DNA from: Vicingaceae bacterium
GTDB lineage: Bacteria; Bacteroidota; Bacteroidia; Flavobacteriales_E; Vicingaceae
Direction of reading: 5' to 3'
Assembly (NCBI GenBank): GCA_018402765.1
Contig: JAGYIE010000002.1
Span: 372,001 to 436,000 of the forward strand
Length of the DNA stretch: 64,000 bases
A program made the position numbers and the translations under genes. The notes beneath the pieces were generated by a model. It saw only the letters and a list, made by a program, of their open reading frames with translations. It had not been told where the DNA came from and searched no databases. Positions 1 through 11,000 of this stretch are shown here, piece by piece (the stretch's first letter is position 1; each line of letters starts with the position of its first letter).

Positions 1-444
1 AAGCTGTTACGCCTTAGAAAGTATATCGTTAACAATGCACAGGGAAAACAACTAAAGATAAACGACCAAGAATTAGAAATACGTTATGAACATCGAAGCA
101 TTAAAGCACTTTATATTAAATGTATTAGGTTTCTCAAAGCAGATCAAACTTTCCTGCAACCAGAGTTAACAATAGACCTATTAGCAGAAAAGCTGGATGT
201 AAATGCAAATCAGCTTTCAAAAAGTATAAATGAAACGGCAGGCATGAACTTTAACCAATTCATCAACCAGCTTAGGATTAAGCACTCTGAAAAACTACTT
301 GCTGAAAATAAATACTCTATCAGCGAAATTGCTGAAATAGTAGGATTTTCTAACCGAATTAGTTTTTATCGATCTTTTAAGCACATTACAGGCATGTCTC
401 CTAAAGAATTTAGAGAGAATGTAATAAATAATATATTGGAATAA
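1..444 (+). CDS. AraC-type transcriptional regulator, C-terminal part (5' end outside window)
   Basis: Reading frame 1 is open from the first base of the window to the TAA at 442-444, so this is the C-terminal 147 residues of a longer gene. The last ~100 residues form an AraC/XylS-type double helix-turn-helix DNA-binding domain. Its second helix-turn-helix carries the family signature around ISEIAEIVGFSNRISFYRSF, followed by the G-x-SPKEFR end. The whole visible part aligns with the C-terminal part of the gene at 486-2093, including the short stretch just after that gene's membrane helix. It is therefore probably the end of a second TPR-membrane-AraC regulator. Only 41 bases separate the two genes, so co-transcription is likely. 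The first ATG inside this frame (244) is internal to the domain and is not the true start. Target genes cannot be deduced. Confidence 0.9.
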   Translation, partial: KLLRLRKYIVNNAQGKQLKINDQELEIRYEHRSIKALYIKCIRFLKADQTFLQPELTIDLLAEKLDVNANQLSKSINETAGMNFNQFINQLRIKHSEKLLAENKYSISEIAEIVGFSNRISFYRSFKHITGMSPKEFRENVINNILE

Positions 445-485
445 ATTTTATTCTGACCTATAGAAATCTTTACAATTATCGAAAA

Positions 486-2093
486 ATGAATAAACTAAAG
501 TTCATCTTATTTTATCTTCTACTTATTATAGCAACATCAGATAAACTAATTGCTCAACAAATTGAATCAGATATCAATCTATTAAGTTTTTATTTAAATA
601 CTGACCTATCCAAAGCGGATAGTTTATTTAATGAGCTTGAACCTCAATACCTCTCTAATGATATAGATTCTCTATACGCAAAGTATTACTTCTTTGGAGG
701 AATATTAAACTACTATAAAGAGAATTACATTTTATCAGAGTTATATTACAAAAAAGCATTTTATACTGCCTATTGCGCTAACAATTTAGCGTTTAAAACT
801 AGAATTTACAATAACCTTGGTATAACTTATGAGCTCTCTCAGTATTTAGACAGTGCTTATTTAGCCTACTCTAATTCTTTGACTATTGAAAAAAAGCTCA
901 ACAATACATATGGCGAAATGACCACCTTGCTAAACATTGGGTTGCTAAGAATCAAAATGAAGCAATACAAACTTGCTGATAGCCTTCTTTACCACTGCTT
1001 AACTTACTTTATTAAACAAAAAGACTCTGCCAAAATAGGCCTTTGCTATCTGAATATTGGAAGTCTCTATGAAAATACGGGGAACTTAACTAAATCAAAC
1101 GTAGCTGCTGATCAAGCTTTATTTTACTTTAAAACAACAAATGATACGTATAGTATAGGAAAAGTATACTATAACTTATTCAGCAATTATACATTGGCCA
1201 AAAACTCTACCTTGGCAAGAAAAATGCTCGACAGCTGCAGAAAATATATCGATCCAAATGGCTCTATAGCTTTAGTACGTTTGCCACTGGATGAGGCCTT
1301 GTTAATTAGTAATGAAGGAAATGAGCTAGAGGCTATTCAATTAATAGAAACGCTATCAAATAAAGTATATCACGACTTAGAAGCAATGAAGTTAATTGCT
1401 GCAACTAAGATGGACATATTCTCAAAAACTGGTAATCAAGAAAGACACAGAGCGGCTTTTAAAGAATATTCCATTTACTCCGATTCTCTAGATTTAATAA
1501 ATAATAAGAAACAAATTACCCAATTAGAAATAATTAACAAAACGAAAGAAATTTCAAAAAAACTAGAAGTTCAAAAACTATTAGTTCAAAAAGCAAATTT
1601 AGAAAAGGGGTATATTATTATTACTTCCATAACACTACTCGTGATTTTTTTGTTGATCGTAATTTTTAAACGTCGGTTTACGAAAATGCGTTCTTTCTTA
1701 GTTAACAATGCTAGAAGTAGACAATTAGAAACACTAGAACAAACAGGCCAATTTATTGAAAATGAACTCTACATTAGAGCTGTTGATTTTCTTAAAAAAA
1801 GCGAACTATATCTGCAAACAGAATTGAAATTAGAAACCTTAGCGCAAGAGTTAGGCACAAATATTTCAACTTTATCAAAGAGTATAAACGAAGCGTCAGG
1901 CGATAATTTTAATCAATTAATTAATCGATTAAGAGTAAGACATGCTGAAGTTCTTTTACTCAAAAATGAACATTCTATTGGTGAGATAGCTGAAAGGGTT
2001 GGTTTTGCTAATAGAACAAGTTTCTATCGTTCTTTTAAACTGAAAACAGGCTTATCTCCAAAAGAGTATAAAGATGCTCTGATCAATAAATAG
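486..2093 (+). CDS. TPR-repeat membrane sensor/regulator with AraC-type DNA-binding domain
   Basis: 535 residues. Residues 1-24 are a signal peptide or first membrane segment. About 50-320 are tetratricopeptide-like helical repeats, with recurring N-N-L-G and A-x-x-Y patterns. A basic coiled stretch follows, then one strong transmembrane helix at about 374-396 ending in KRRF. The C-terminal ~105 residues are an AraC-type double helix-turn-helix (GEIAERVGFANRTSFYRSF, then SPKEYK). The expected topology is a periplasmic TPR part and a cytoplasmic DNA-binding part, a one-component signalling layout common in Bacteroidota. The ligand or peptide partner is unknown. It lies 41 bases after a paralogous partial gene and converges on the PD40/OmpA gene. 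No classical terminator is visible in the 59-base gap between them. Confidence 0.9.
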   Translation: MNKLKFILFYLLLIIATSDKLIAQQIESDINLLSFYLNTDLSKADSLFNELEPQYLSNDIDSLYAKYYFFGGILNYYKENYILSELYYKKAFYTAYCANNLAFKTRIYNNLGITYELSQYLDSAYLAYSNSLTIEKKLNNTYGEMTTLLNIGLLRIKMKQYKLADSLLYHCLTYFIKQKDSAKIGLCYLNIGSLYENTGNLTKSNVAADQALFYFKTTNDTYSIGKVYYNLFSNYTLAKNSTLARKMLDSCRKYIDPNGSIALVRLPLDEALLISNEGNELEAIQLIETLSNKVYHDLEAMKLIAATKMDIFSKTGNQERHRAAFKEYSIYSDSLDLINNKKQITQLEIINKTKEISKKLEVQKLLVQKANLEKGYIIITSITLLVIFLLIVIFKRRFTKMRSFLVNNARSRQLETLEQTGQFIENELYIRAVDFLKKSELYLQTELKLETLAQELGTNISTLSKSINEASGDNFNQLINRLRVRHAEVLLLKNEHSIGEIAERVGFANRTSFYRSFKLKTGLSPKEYKDALINK

Positions 2094-2152
2094 AAATCAT
2101 TCTGTTTGTTTAATTCCAAAACCTCAAAGCCATGGTGTTGATTCACAGTATT

Positions 2153-4072
2153 TTATACTATGACTTTTTGGATTGAACCTCTAGTTAAATTAACAGAAAC
2201 TCTTCTATTTAATTTTCTACCTTGAACGGTAGAATTTGATGCAATTGGGTCGTCTTCTCCTCTGGATAATACATCATAATTAACTGTGACCCCTAGTTGT
2301 ATAAAATACTCTTTAACAGCGTTTGCTCTTCGTTCTGCAAGGATATTGTTGTAAGTCGAAGGCCCATAAGAATCTGTATGGCCTGTTATTGTTAAAACAC
2401 TCCCTTCCTCCAATTCCAATTGCTTAATGTAAGCCTCCATTTCTTTCTTACTATTTTCTGATATTCCATAAGAATCAAATCCAAAATAAACCATAAGTCC
2501 AATATCTTGAATTGTTTTTGTAGTATCATCATTAGCTGTTGCTCGTCTTTCATCGCCAATATCACTTTTAGATTCTACTTGTTGTATTTCATCTGTTTGT
2601 TTTGAAGCATCAGGCAATAAAGAATTATTTCCGCTAAGCACTTCATTAACAAATGCTTGATCTTCAATGAAGCGTTCTTGAACATTTGAGTCTGCAATTT
2701 CTGTTTTGATGGTGTTCTGTGAAATTTCTTCCATTGAAGCATCCGAGTAAGTAAGATCAGAAGAAGCAACCAAACTATCATCAATTACTGCATCTAAATT
2801 TGATTCTTCTGCTTCGTTTAAAGAGTTATCAGGAATTAATTCCTTTTCTATTAAGGCTATGTCATCTGATTTGATCAATGTATCATTCTGCTCTTTATTC
2901 GATATGGCTACTAGGTCATCTATAGAAAAATCTTCCATTCCTGCATCATCTCCATCCATTAGTGCAATTGTATAGACATCGGAATCGAGTTTTTTGTATT
3001 GAAATTTTCCCTTAGAATTGGCATAAATTGTGTCAACAACTGCGCCTAACCCATTTTTTACAAGTAACTTGATTGATTTTCTTGATGTTGTATCTAATTG
3101 GGCGATTGAAACTGTTCCCTCTAATAAGTTCGGTGTATTGGTAGCTATCAATTTAATGATGTTTCTATTTCGTTTAAATAACACCTGATAAATATCACTA
3201 AACTTCCCTTTTCGATTACTTGAAAATACTGCAGTATTTTCATCGATTATTGCATAAGACGCATCAAAACCTGTTGAATTGATTTTAGGCCCTAAATTTT
3301 CAGGAGTCGTCCAATCTGACCAACCTTCCCCAATACGCGCAGCTCTGTATATATCCGCAGACCCAAGTCCTCCATGTCCATCACTAGAAAAATACAATTC
3401 CTTCTTGTCTGCTGATAAAAAAGGTGTTGTCTCAATTCCATTGGTATTTATATTGGATCCAAGATCAACTAACTCTCCCCAACTGCCATCACTCTGTTTT
3501 AAACTAACAAAAATATCTTCATAATCTACCCCTTCTTTGGCAGTTGCTACAAAAAATTGTTCCTCGTCGGGTGTTACATAAAATGAATAGAACCCCAAGC
3601 CAATTTCAAACCCAGGTATATTAATGCTTATTGGACTGCCATATGACCCATCGTTGTCTGATTGCACGTATGCTAACCCTTTAGCTAATTTTTGTCTTGT
3701 GTCAAGAGAATTGAAAAAATAAATTCGCGATTCATCCTTATTAACTCCTACAATAACGTTATTCGCATTGTCGTTAGCAGAAACCTTCCAAGGAATTGGA
3801 GTTGTCCATTCTCCCTCCTCGTTTTGACTTAACCAGATTTCTTGCCCAGCCTTTGATGCCCTCTTTTTAGAGGCGCTCATTCGCATGAAGTACATTCTTT
3901 TTGAGGAAGAAATTACAGGATTGCATTCCTCTCCATTTGTATTGATCTCTTTTATCAGCTCAACAGATTCTATATCCTTTATCGCTTCTTGTCCTACAAT
4001 ATTGGTGCAATTAAAGATAACGCTAACAATAAGCAACAAGGAATATATATTTTTGTGTATTTTCATAATCAT
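2153..4072 (-). CDS. PD40 beta-propeller / OmpA-domain periplasmic protein (PorE-like), operon 1
   Basis: 639 residues. A signal peptide (about 1-28) is followed by PD40/WD40-like propeller repeats (about 30-310; repeated Y-F-S-S-x-G and F-x-T-P-D-E patterns). Next come a carboxypeptidase-regulatory-like beta domain (about 315-390) and an acidic Ser/Asp/Glu-rich linker (about 395-520). An OmpA peptidoglycan-binding domain closes the protein (about 525-632), with TGHTDSYGPSTYNNILAERR and GRKLNRRV. In T9SS bacteria such proteins bind peptidoglycan on the periplasmic face and associate with PorP-type outer-membrane proteins. This is the last gene of the operon giant protein, PorP/SprF, OmpA, with 30 bases to the PorP gene. 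A second Met two codons in (4066) could be the true start. It differs from its paralogue at 35999-38692 in having the acidic linker where that protein has five copies of a 94-residue unit. Confidence 0.9.
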   Translation of the reverse strand: MIMKIHKNIYSLLLIVSVIFNCTNIVGQEAIKDIESVELIKEINTNGEECNPVISSSKRMYFMRMSASKKRASKAGQEIWLSQNEEGEWTTPIPWKVSANDNANNVIVGVNKDESRIYFFNSLDTRQKLAKGLAYVQSDNDGSYGSPISINIPGFEIGLGFYSFYVTPDEEQFFVATAKEGVDYEDIFVSLKQSDGSWGELVDLGSNINTNGIETTPFLSADKKELYFSSDGHGGLGSADIYRAARIGEGWSDWTTPENLGPKINSTGFDASYAIIDENTAVFSSNRKGKFSDIYQVLFKRNRNIIKLIATNTPNLLEGTVSIAQLDTTSRKSIKLLVKNGLGAVVDTIYANSKGKFQYKKLDSDVYTIALMDGDDAGMEDFSIDDLVAISNKEQNDTLIKSDDIALIEKELIPDNSLNEAEESNLDAVIDDSLVASSDLTYSDASMEEISQNTIKTEIADSNVQERFIEDQAFVNEVLSGNNSLLPDASKQTDEIQQVESKSDIGDERRATANDDTTKTIQDIGLMVYFGFDSYGISENSKKEMEAYIKQLELEEGSVLTITGHTDSYGPSTYNNILAERRANAVKEYFIQLGVTVNYDVLSRGEDDPIASNSTVQGRKLNRRVSVNLTRGSIQKVIV

Positions 4073-4102
4073 TTGTCTTTAAGCATGTTTTTAGTAAATG
4101 CT

Positions 4103-5068
4103 TTAAAAAATAGAAACCCCAATAAATAATTCATTACTTCCACTTGAAACCGAACGTATTTCAGAAATATTGTAATCGTATGAATAGCCAATCTTGATCA
4201 ACCCATTAATGTGATAACTAAACAAAACTGAAACGGCATCTTGACTTCTATAAGCTAACCCTCCTGTTAGAATCTGCTTGTATGTTATTATGGCATTTAC
4301 ATCATAACTAAATGGGTTACTGCCAACCTTCTTGATTAAGAAACCTGGAGATAATCGAATTTCGTTGGTTACATCATAATTATATCCTGCCATAAAATAG
4401 TGATGAAAGTCAAAGCGCTCTGAACCAGTTGCCATTTTTACATTTGATAACCCAATTTGGCTTCTAATTAATTGTTGCGTCGAATAACCAACATAAAACT
4501 TATCAGAATAGACGTATACTCCTGAATTTACATTGAATTTATTTGATTGGTCACTAGAAGCATAAGCATCATAAATAGGATCCCCTGAATATAGCACATC
4601 TCCTTTGGTCTCATCAAAACTAAAGCTTTTTAATCCTGCACTTAATCCCATTGAGATAGATATTTCTCTATTTACAGGTAGATGTAATGCATATGAACCC
4701 GAAGCTTCTAATCGCTTAAAGGCTCCAAATTCACTAGAATTAACAACTGCTCCAACTGCATGTTTTACCATAGGCTTTCTCCTCGATGGATGACCCCAAG
4801 AATTACTCATTCTCACCGCAGATCTCATGTAGTTTTTTGGCCTGTTTAGTACCGTATGCCCACTAAAGTAGTATGTAGACGGAGCTACATCAATCCCTGT
4901 CCATTGTTTACGATAGCCCATTCGAATGTCAGCAAAGTTTTCATTTCCCGCAGCAGCAGGATTGATGATGTAATGATTCAAGTTATACATCGTATACTGC
5001 TGAACAGTCTGCGCTTTCATTACAACTGCCATTGAAAGTATAACTGCCATTATTAAAAATCTTTTCAT
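4103..5068 (-). CDS. PorP/SprF family type IX secretion system outer-membrane protein, operon 1
   Basis: 321 residues with a signal peptide (about 1-19). The family's N-terminal signature is visible as QQYTMYNLNHYIINPAAAG, followed by alternating beta-strands typical of an outer-membrane barrel and ending in a hydrophobic-aromatic final strand (ELFIGVSIF). PorP/SprF proteins are partners of individual T9SS substrates. SprF of Flavobacterium johnsoniae is needed to bring the type B substrate SprB to the surface. Here the gene starts 3 bases after the stop of the 10,249-residue type B protein, so it is probably that protein's cognate partner. The paralogue at 38697-39662 has exactly the same length and is very similar by eye, but diverged at many positions. 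Confidence 0.93.
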   Translation of the reverse strand: MKRFLIMAVILSMAVVMKAQTVQQYTMYNLNHYIINPAAAGNENFADIRMGYRKQWTGIDVAPSTYYFSGHTVLNRPKNYMRSAVRMSNSWGHPSRRKPMVKHAVGAVVNSSEFGAFKRLEASGSYALHLPVNREISISMGLSAGLKSFSFDETKGDVLYSGDPIYDAYASSDQSNKFNVNSGVYVYSDKFYVGYSTQQLIRSQIGLSNVKMATGSERFDFHHYFMAGYNYDVTNEIRLSPGFLIKKVGSNPFSYDVNAIITYKQILTGGLAYRSQDAVSVLFSYHINGLIKIGYSYDYNISEIRSVSSGSNELFIGVSIF

Positions 5069-5071
5069 CGC

Positions 5072-8000
5072 TTATCTTAATATTGATATAACCCCTGTTA
5101 CAACTTCTGATTTACCTAGCAATTCATATTTAATTAAATAATAATATGAACCAACCGATAATTCATTTCCTCCAAACTTCCCATCCCATGGAGTATATGA
5201 ACTTGAACGAAATACCTCGCTACCAAATCCATCATAAACCATTACATTATACGAATCTAATTCTTCTAAATTCTTAATCTCCCATGTATCATTTTGTCCA
5301 TCCGCGTTTGGTGTAAATGCACCCGGTATTATTAATCCTTCTAAAACAGTTACCTCGATGTAGCCATCTGCAAAACATCCATCCGAAGTTGTTACTCTAA
5401 CTGAATAACGTGTATCCTCGTCGGGACGAGCAAATGGTGTTTGAATTGAACTATTATCCAAACTAAACATTGGGAACCAACTGTACTGTATTACTGGAAT
5501 ATCGCTATCTACAAAGAGTCTTACGCCTTCTTCTTTGAAAATTGTTGTATCCGATAATGTTGTTAAAACTGGTACATCGGCTCCGATTAGTGTAACTGTA
5601 TCTGTGCTAGACCCGCATACCCCATTGCTAATGGTCCATACCAAGGTGTTTAATCCGTCGCCTAAGCCACTTACAAATGTTCGTGCATCGTTTACATTGC
5701 TCGGTACCCCTGTGCCGCCTATGAAACTCCATACCCCTGTTCCTGTTTGTGGAATATTTGCCTGCATGGTCGTACTTCGCTCGTCACACAAGGTTTGATC
5801 TGTTCCTGCAGCTGCAATTGTTGGCTCACTGTCAAAAGTAATGAAAACTGTATCACTGCTTGACGCGCACACGCCATTACTAATGGTCCATATAAACTGG
5901 TTTGCTCCTCGTTGCAATACTGCGGTTGTAAAAGGATTAGAAGGGTCTGTGATCACCACCCCTGTAGTAGTAGTAGTCCAAATTCCTGAGCCTATTACCG
6001 CTGAGTTTCCTGATAGTGTAACAGTATCTAAGCATACATTGAAGTCACTTCCTGCTGTTGCTGCTGTTGGTAATGCATCTCGTGTAACAGTGAAGCTACA
6101 TGAATCTACATTTCCATGGATATCAGTTACAACATGCGTTACTACTGTGCCACCTAAAGGGAAGGTTGACCCTGAAGCCAATCCACTTGTCCGAACTACA
6201 GAAGCGATTCCACAGTTGTCTGCGGTTGTTGGCAATGCATAAGTAAATACGCTATCACATACCGTAGTGTCTGCGATACAACTAATCGTTGGTAATTCTG
6301 TGTCATTTACTGTGATTGTAAAGCTAATGGTATCTGTATTCATCGCTGCATCATAAGCGATGTACGTAACAGTGGTAGTGCCTACTGTAAACACTGTTCC
6401 TAAATTATGGCTACTTACTAATGAATCCAATTGACAATTATCGGCAGCTGTTGGTAGTGTCCAACTCACTACTGCTCCACACTGCCCAGTATCATTGCTT
6501 ACAGCTATATTACTTGGAATATTTGCAATTATTGGAGCTACACTATCGATTACTGTAATTGTAAAACGACAAGTATCTGTGTTCATCGATTGATCATAAG
6601 CGATATAGGTAATTGTTGTTGTTCCTAACGCGAATGTGCTTCCTATCACGTGTGATCCGATTAATGAATCCAATTGTCCGTTATCGCTCGCTGTTGGAGC
6701 TATCCATGTTACTGCTGCATCACAGCTATTTAAGGCAGTAGATACCGTTATGTTTGTTGGGCAATTGGCTACCATTGGAGCTATCGTGTCTAGCACGGTT
6801 ACGACTTCTATAACACTGTCTGTGTTGTTGTTCACATCGATTGCGGTAAACCTTACATTGTTTGGTCCCAACTCGGTAACGTCAAACGTGGTTGAGTCTA
6901 TTCCAATGCTTGCTATCTGGCAATTGTCAGCTGTTCCATTGTCTAAGTCATTAGCTGTGATTGTTGCCAATCCGTTTGTTCCTAAATAAACTGTAATTGG
7001 CTGTGTAACAATAATTGGCTTAATGCTGTCAATAACGGTTACCAATACATTCACACTGTCTCGGTTTCCGCTTGCATCCGTTGCTTTAAAATTAACCGTG
7101 TTTACTCCTACTTCGCTACAATCAAAATTGCTGCTGTCAATAGTTATACTTGCTGCTTGGCAGTTGTCAGTTGTTCCGTTGTCTAAGTCAGTTGCGGTAA
7201 TCGTAGCTTGTCCATTCGCATCCAAATAAACAGTCAATGGCTGAGTCGCAATTATTGGCTTAATACTGTCAACTACTGTTACTGTTTCTGTTGTAATAGA
7301 TGTATTTCCATTTACATCAATCGCTGTAAAGACCACCGTGTTTGGTCCTACTTCGCTGCAATCAAAGTTTGAACTATCAATAGCGATACTTGCTACTTGA
7401 CAATTGTCAGATGTTCCGTTGTCTAAGTCAGTCGCGGTAATGGTAGCTTGTCCATTCGCATCCAAATAAACAGTTAATGGCTGTGTCGCAATAATTGGCT
7501 TAATACTATCAACTACTGTTACTGTTTCTGTTGTAATAGATGTGTTTCCATTTACATCGATTGCTGTAAAGACCACCATGTTTGGTCCTACTTCGCTGCA
7601 ATCAAAGTTTGAACTATCAATAGTTATACTTGCTACTTGACAATTGTCGGACGTTCCGTTGTCTAAGTCAGTGGCGGTAATGGTTGCTTGTCCATTCGCA
7701 TTCAAATAAACAGTCAATGGCTGTGTCGCAATAATTGGCTTAATACTGTCAACTACTGTTACTGTTTCAGTTGTAATAGATGTATTTCCATTTACATCAA
7801 TCGCTGTAAAGACCACCGTGTTTGGTCCTACTTCGCTGCAATCAAAGTTTGAACTATCAATAGCAATACTTGCTACTTGACAATTGTCGGACGTTCCGTT
7901 GTCTAAGTCAGTTGCGGTAATGGTTGCTTGTCCATTCGCATCCAAATAAACAGTCAATGGCTGTGTCGCAATAATTGGCTTAATACTGTCAACTACTGTT

Positions 8001-11000
8001 ATTGTTTCTGTTGTAATAGATGTATTTCCATTTACATCGATTGCTGTAAAGACCACCGTGTTTGGTCCTACTTCGCTGCAATCAAAGTTTGAACTATCAA
8101 TAGCAATACTTGCTACTTGACAATTGTCGGACGTTCCGTTGTCTAAGTCAGTCGCAGTAATGGTAGCTTGTCCATTTGCATCTAAGTAAACAGTCAATGG
8201 TTGTGTCGAAATAATTGGCTTGATGCTATCAATCACTGTTACTGTTTCTGTGCTTATTGATGTATTTCCATTTACATCAATTGCTGTAAAGACCACCGTG
8301 TTTGGTCCTACTTCGCTGCAATCAAAGTTTGAACTATCAATAGCAATACTTGCTATTTGGCAGTTGTCGGACGTTCCGTTGTCTAAGTCAGTTGCGGTAA
8401 TCGTAGCTTGTCCATTCGCATCCAAATAAACAGTCAATGGCTGTGTCGCAATTATTGGCTTAATACTGTCAACAACTGTTACTGTTTCTGTTGTATTAGA
8501 TGTATTTCCATTTACATCAATCGCTGTAAAGACCACCGAGTTTGATCCTACTTCGCTACAATCAAAATTGCTGCTGTCAATAGTTATACTTGCTACTTGA
8601 CAATTGTCGGACGTTCCGTTGTCTAAGTCAGTCGCAGTAATGGTAGCTTGTCCATTTGCATCTAAGTAAACGGTCAATGGTTGTGTCGCAATAATTGGCT
8701 TGATGCTGTCAATCACTGTTACTGTTTCTGTTGTAATAGATGTATTTCCATTTACATCAATTGCTGTAAAGACCACCGTGTTTGGTCCTACTTCGCTGCA
8801 ATCAAAAATTGAACTATCAATAGCGATACTTGCTACTTGACAATTGTCGGACGTTCCATTGTCCAAGTCACTTGCAGTAATGGTAGCTTGTCCATTTGCA
8901 TCTAAGTAAACAGTCAATGGTTGTGTCGAAATAATTGGCTTGATGCTGTCAACTACCGTTACCGATACATTCACACTATCTCGATTACCACTTGCATCAA
9001 CTGCTTTAAAGTTTATGGTATTTACTCCTACATCACTGCAGTCAAAATTGCTGCTATCAATAGCGATTCCTGCTAACTGACAATTATCAACAGTTCCATT
9101 GTCAACATCATTTGCTGTTATTGAAACCAAACCATTAACATCCAAGTAAATCGTTAGTGGTTGTGTTAATAATACAGGTGCAACTGTATCATTGTTCAAC
9201 ACATTTGCTGTATCTATTGCAATACAATTATTAGCATCTGTAATGGTAACACTGTACGTTCCTGCAAGTAAACTGTTTATTGCAGTTGATGTCGCCGAAT
9301 TGCTCCATATAATTGAATAAGGCAATGTACCTCCTGTAACTGAAACTTGCGCCGCTCCGTTATTAACACCTGCGCAACTAGCATTGTTAACAATACTTAC
9401 TGCTGCTGACAATTGAGCAGGTTCTGTCACTGTCGTATCATTTACTGCTGTTCCTCCATTTGCATCCGTTACGGTTACGGTGTATGTTCCCGCTGACAAA
9501 CCGGTAATGGTAGAGTCTGTCAAACTATTTGACCATAAGATGGTGTAAGGTTTTACTCCCCCTGTAACCGACACGCCTGCTCCTCCGTTCACTCCTCCAT
9601 TACACGTAACATTGGAATCTAATCGCATACTTGCGCGTATTGAGCCAGGCTCAAATACAGTAACTTGTTTGCTAGAGGTGCAGTTGTTACCATCTGTTAT
9701 CGTTACGGTATATACACCTGAAAACAGATTATTTATTGTAGCGGTAGTCGCAGCGGTATTCCATGCATACGTATAAGGAAATGTACCACCGGAACCACTT
9801 GCTGTTACACTTCCATCATTCGTTCCAAATATGCTTACGTTCTGATTAACTTGTATTGAAGAAACCAATACTGCAGGTTCAGTTATGGTTGTACTTGCTG
9901 TGGTTATACAGTTATTCGCATCGGTTACTGTTGCGGTATAAGTTCCTGCGGTTAAACCAGTGATATTTGCTGTGGTTGCTGAATTGCTCCACAAATAAGT
10001 ATACGCTGTTGTCCCGCCTGTCGCAGTTACTGTTGCTGATCCATCAGCACCTCCATTACAACTTACGTTTGTATTGCTTGAAGTTGCTGATAATGCTGTT
10101 GGCTCTGTTACGGTTGCACTTGATGTAGTTGTACATCCGTTTGCATCGGTTACTGTTGCGGTATACGTTCCTGCGGTTAAACCAGTAATGCTTGCTGTGG
10201 TTGCTGCGTTGCTCCACAAATAAGTATACACTGCTGTCCCGCCTGTCGCAGTTACTGTTGCTGATCCATCATTACCTCCATTACAGCTTACGTTTGTATT
10301 GCTTGAAGTTGCTGATAATGCCGTAGGCTCTGTTACGGTTGCACTTGATGTTGTCGTACATCCGTTGGCATCGGTTACTGTTGCGGTATAGGTTCCTGCT
10401 GCTAGCCCGTTTGCTGTGGCTGTTGTAGAAGCATTACTCCATAAGAACGTGTAAGGTGCTGTTCCACCTGAGCCGCTTGCTATAGCTGATCCATCACTTC
10501 CGCCATTACAGCTTACATTAGCGTTAACTACTGAACTCGCTGTTAATGCTGTAGGCTCAATAATCGTTGTGCTTGCTGTGATGGTACAGTTATTCACATC
10601 AGTAACCGTTACCGTATACGTTCCTGCTGATAGCCCATTTGCTGTGGGTGTTGTAGAAGCATTACTCCATAAGAACGTGTAAGGTGCTGTTCCACCGGTT
10701 GCAGTTGCAGTGGCTGATCCATCATTGCCTCCATTACAGCTTACAGGTGTATTTAATGCACTTGCTGCTAATACTGCAGGTTCAGTTATGGTTGTACTTG
10801 CTGTGGTTATACAGTTATTCGCATCGGTTACTGTTGCGGTATACGTTCCTGCGGTTAAACCAGTGATATTTGCTGTGGTTGCTGAATTGCTCCACAAATA
10901 AGTATACGCTGTTGTCCCGCCTGTCGCAGTTACTGTTGCTGATCCATCAGCACCTCCATTACAACTTACGTTTGTATTGCTTGAAGTTGCTGATAATGCC

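Noticed and set aside
2094-2152. Possible terminator between the convergent AraC and OmpA genes
   Set aside because: Only a 5-bp inverted repeat (AGTAT with ATACT) was seen near 2147, too weak to call.
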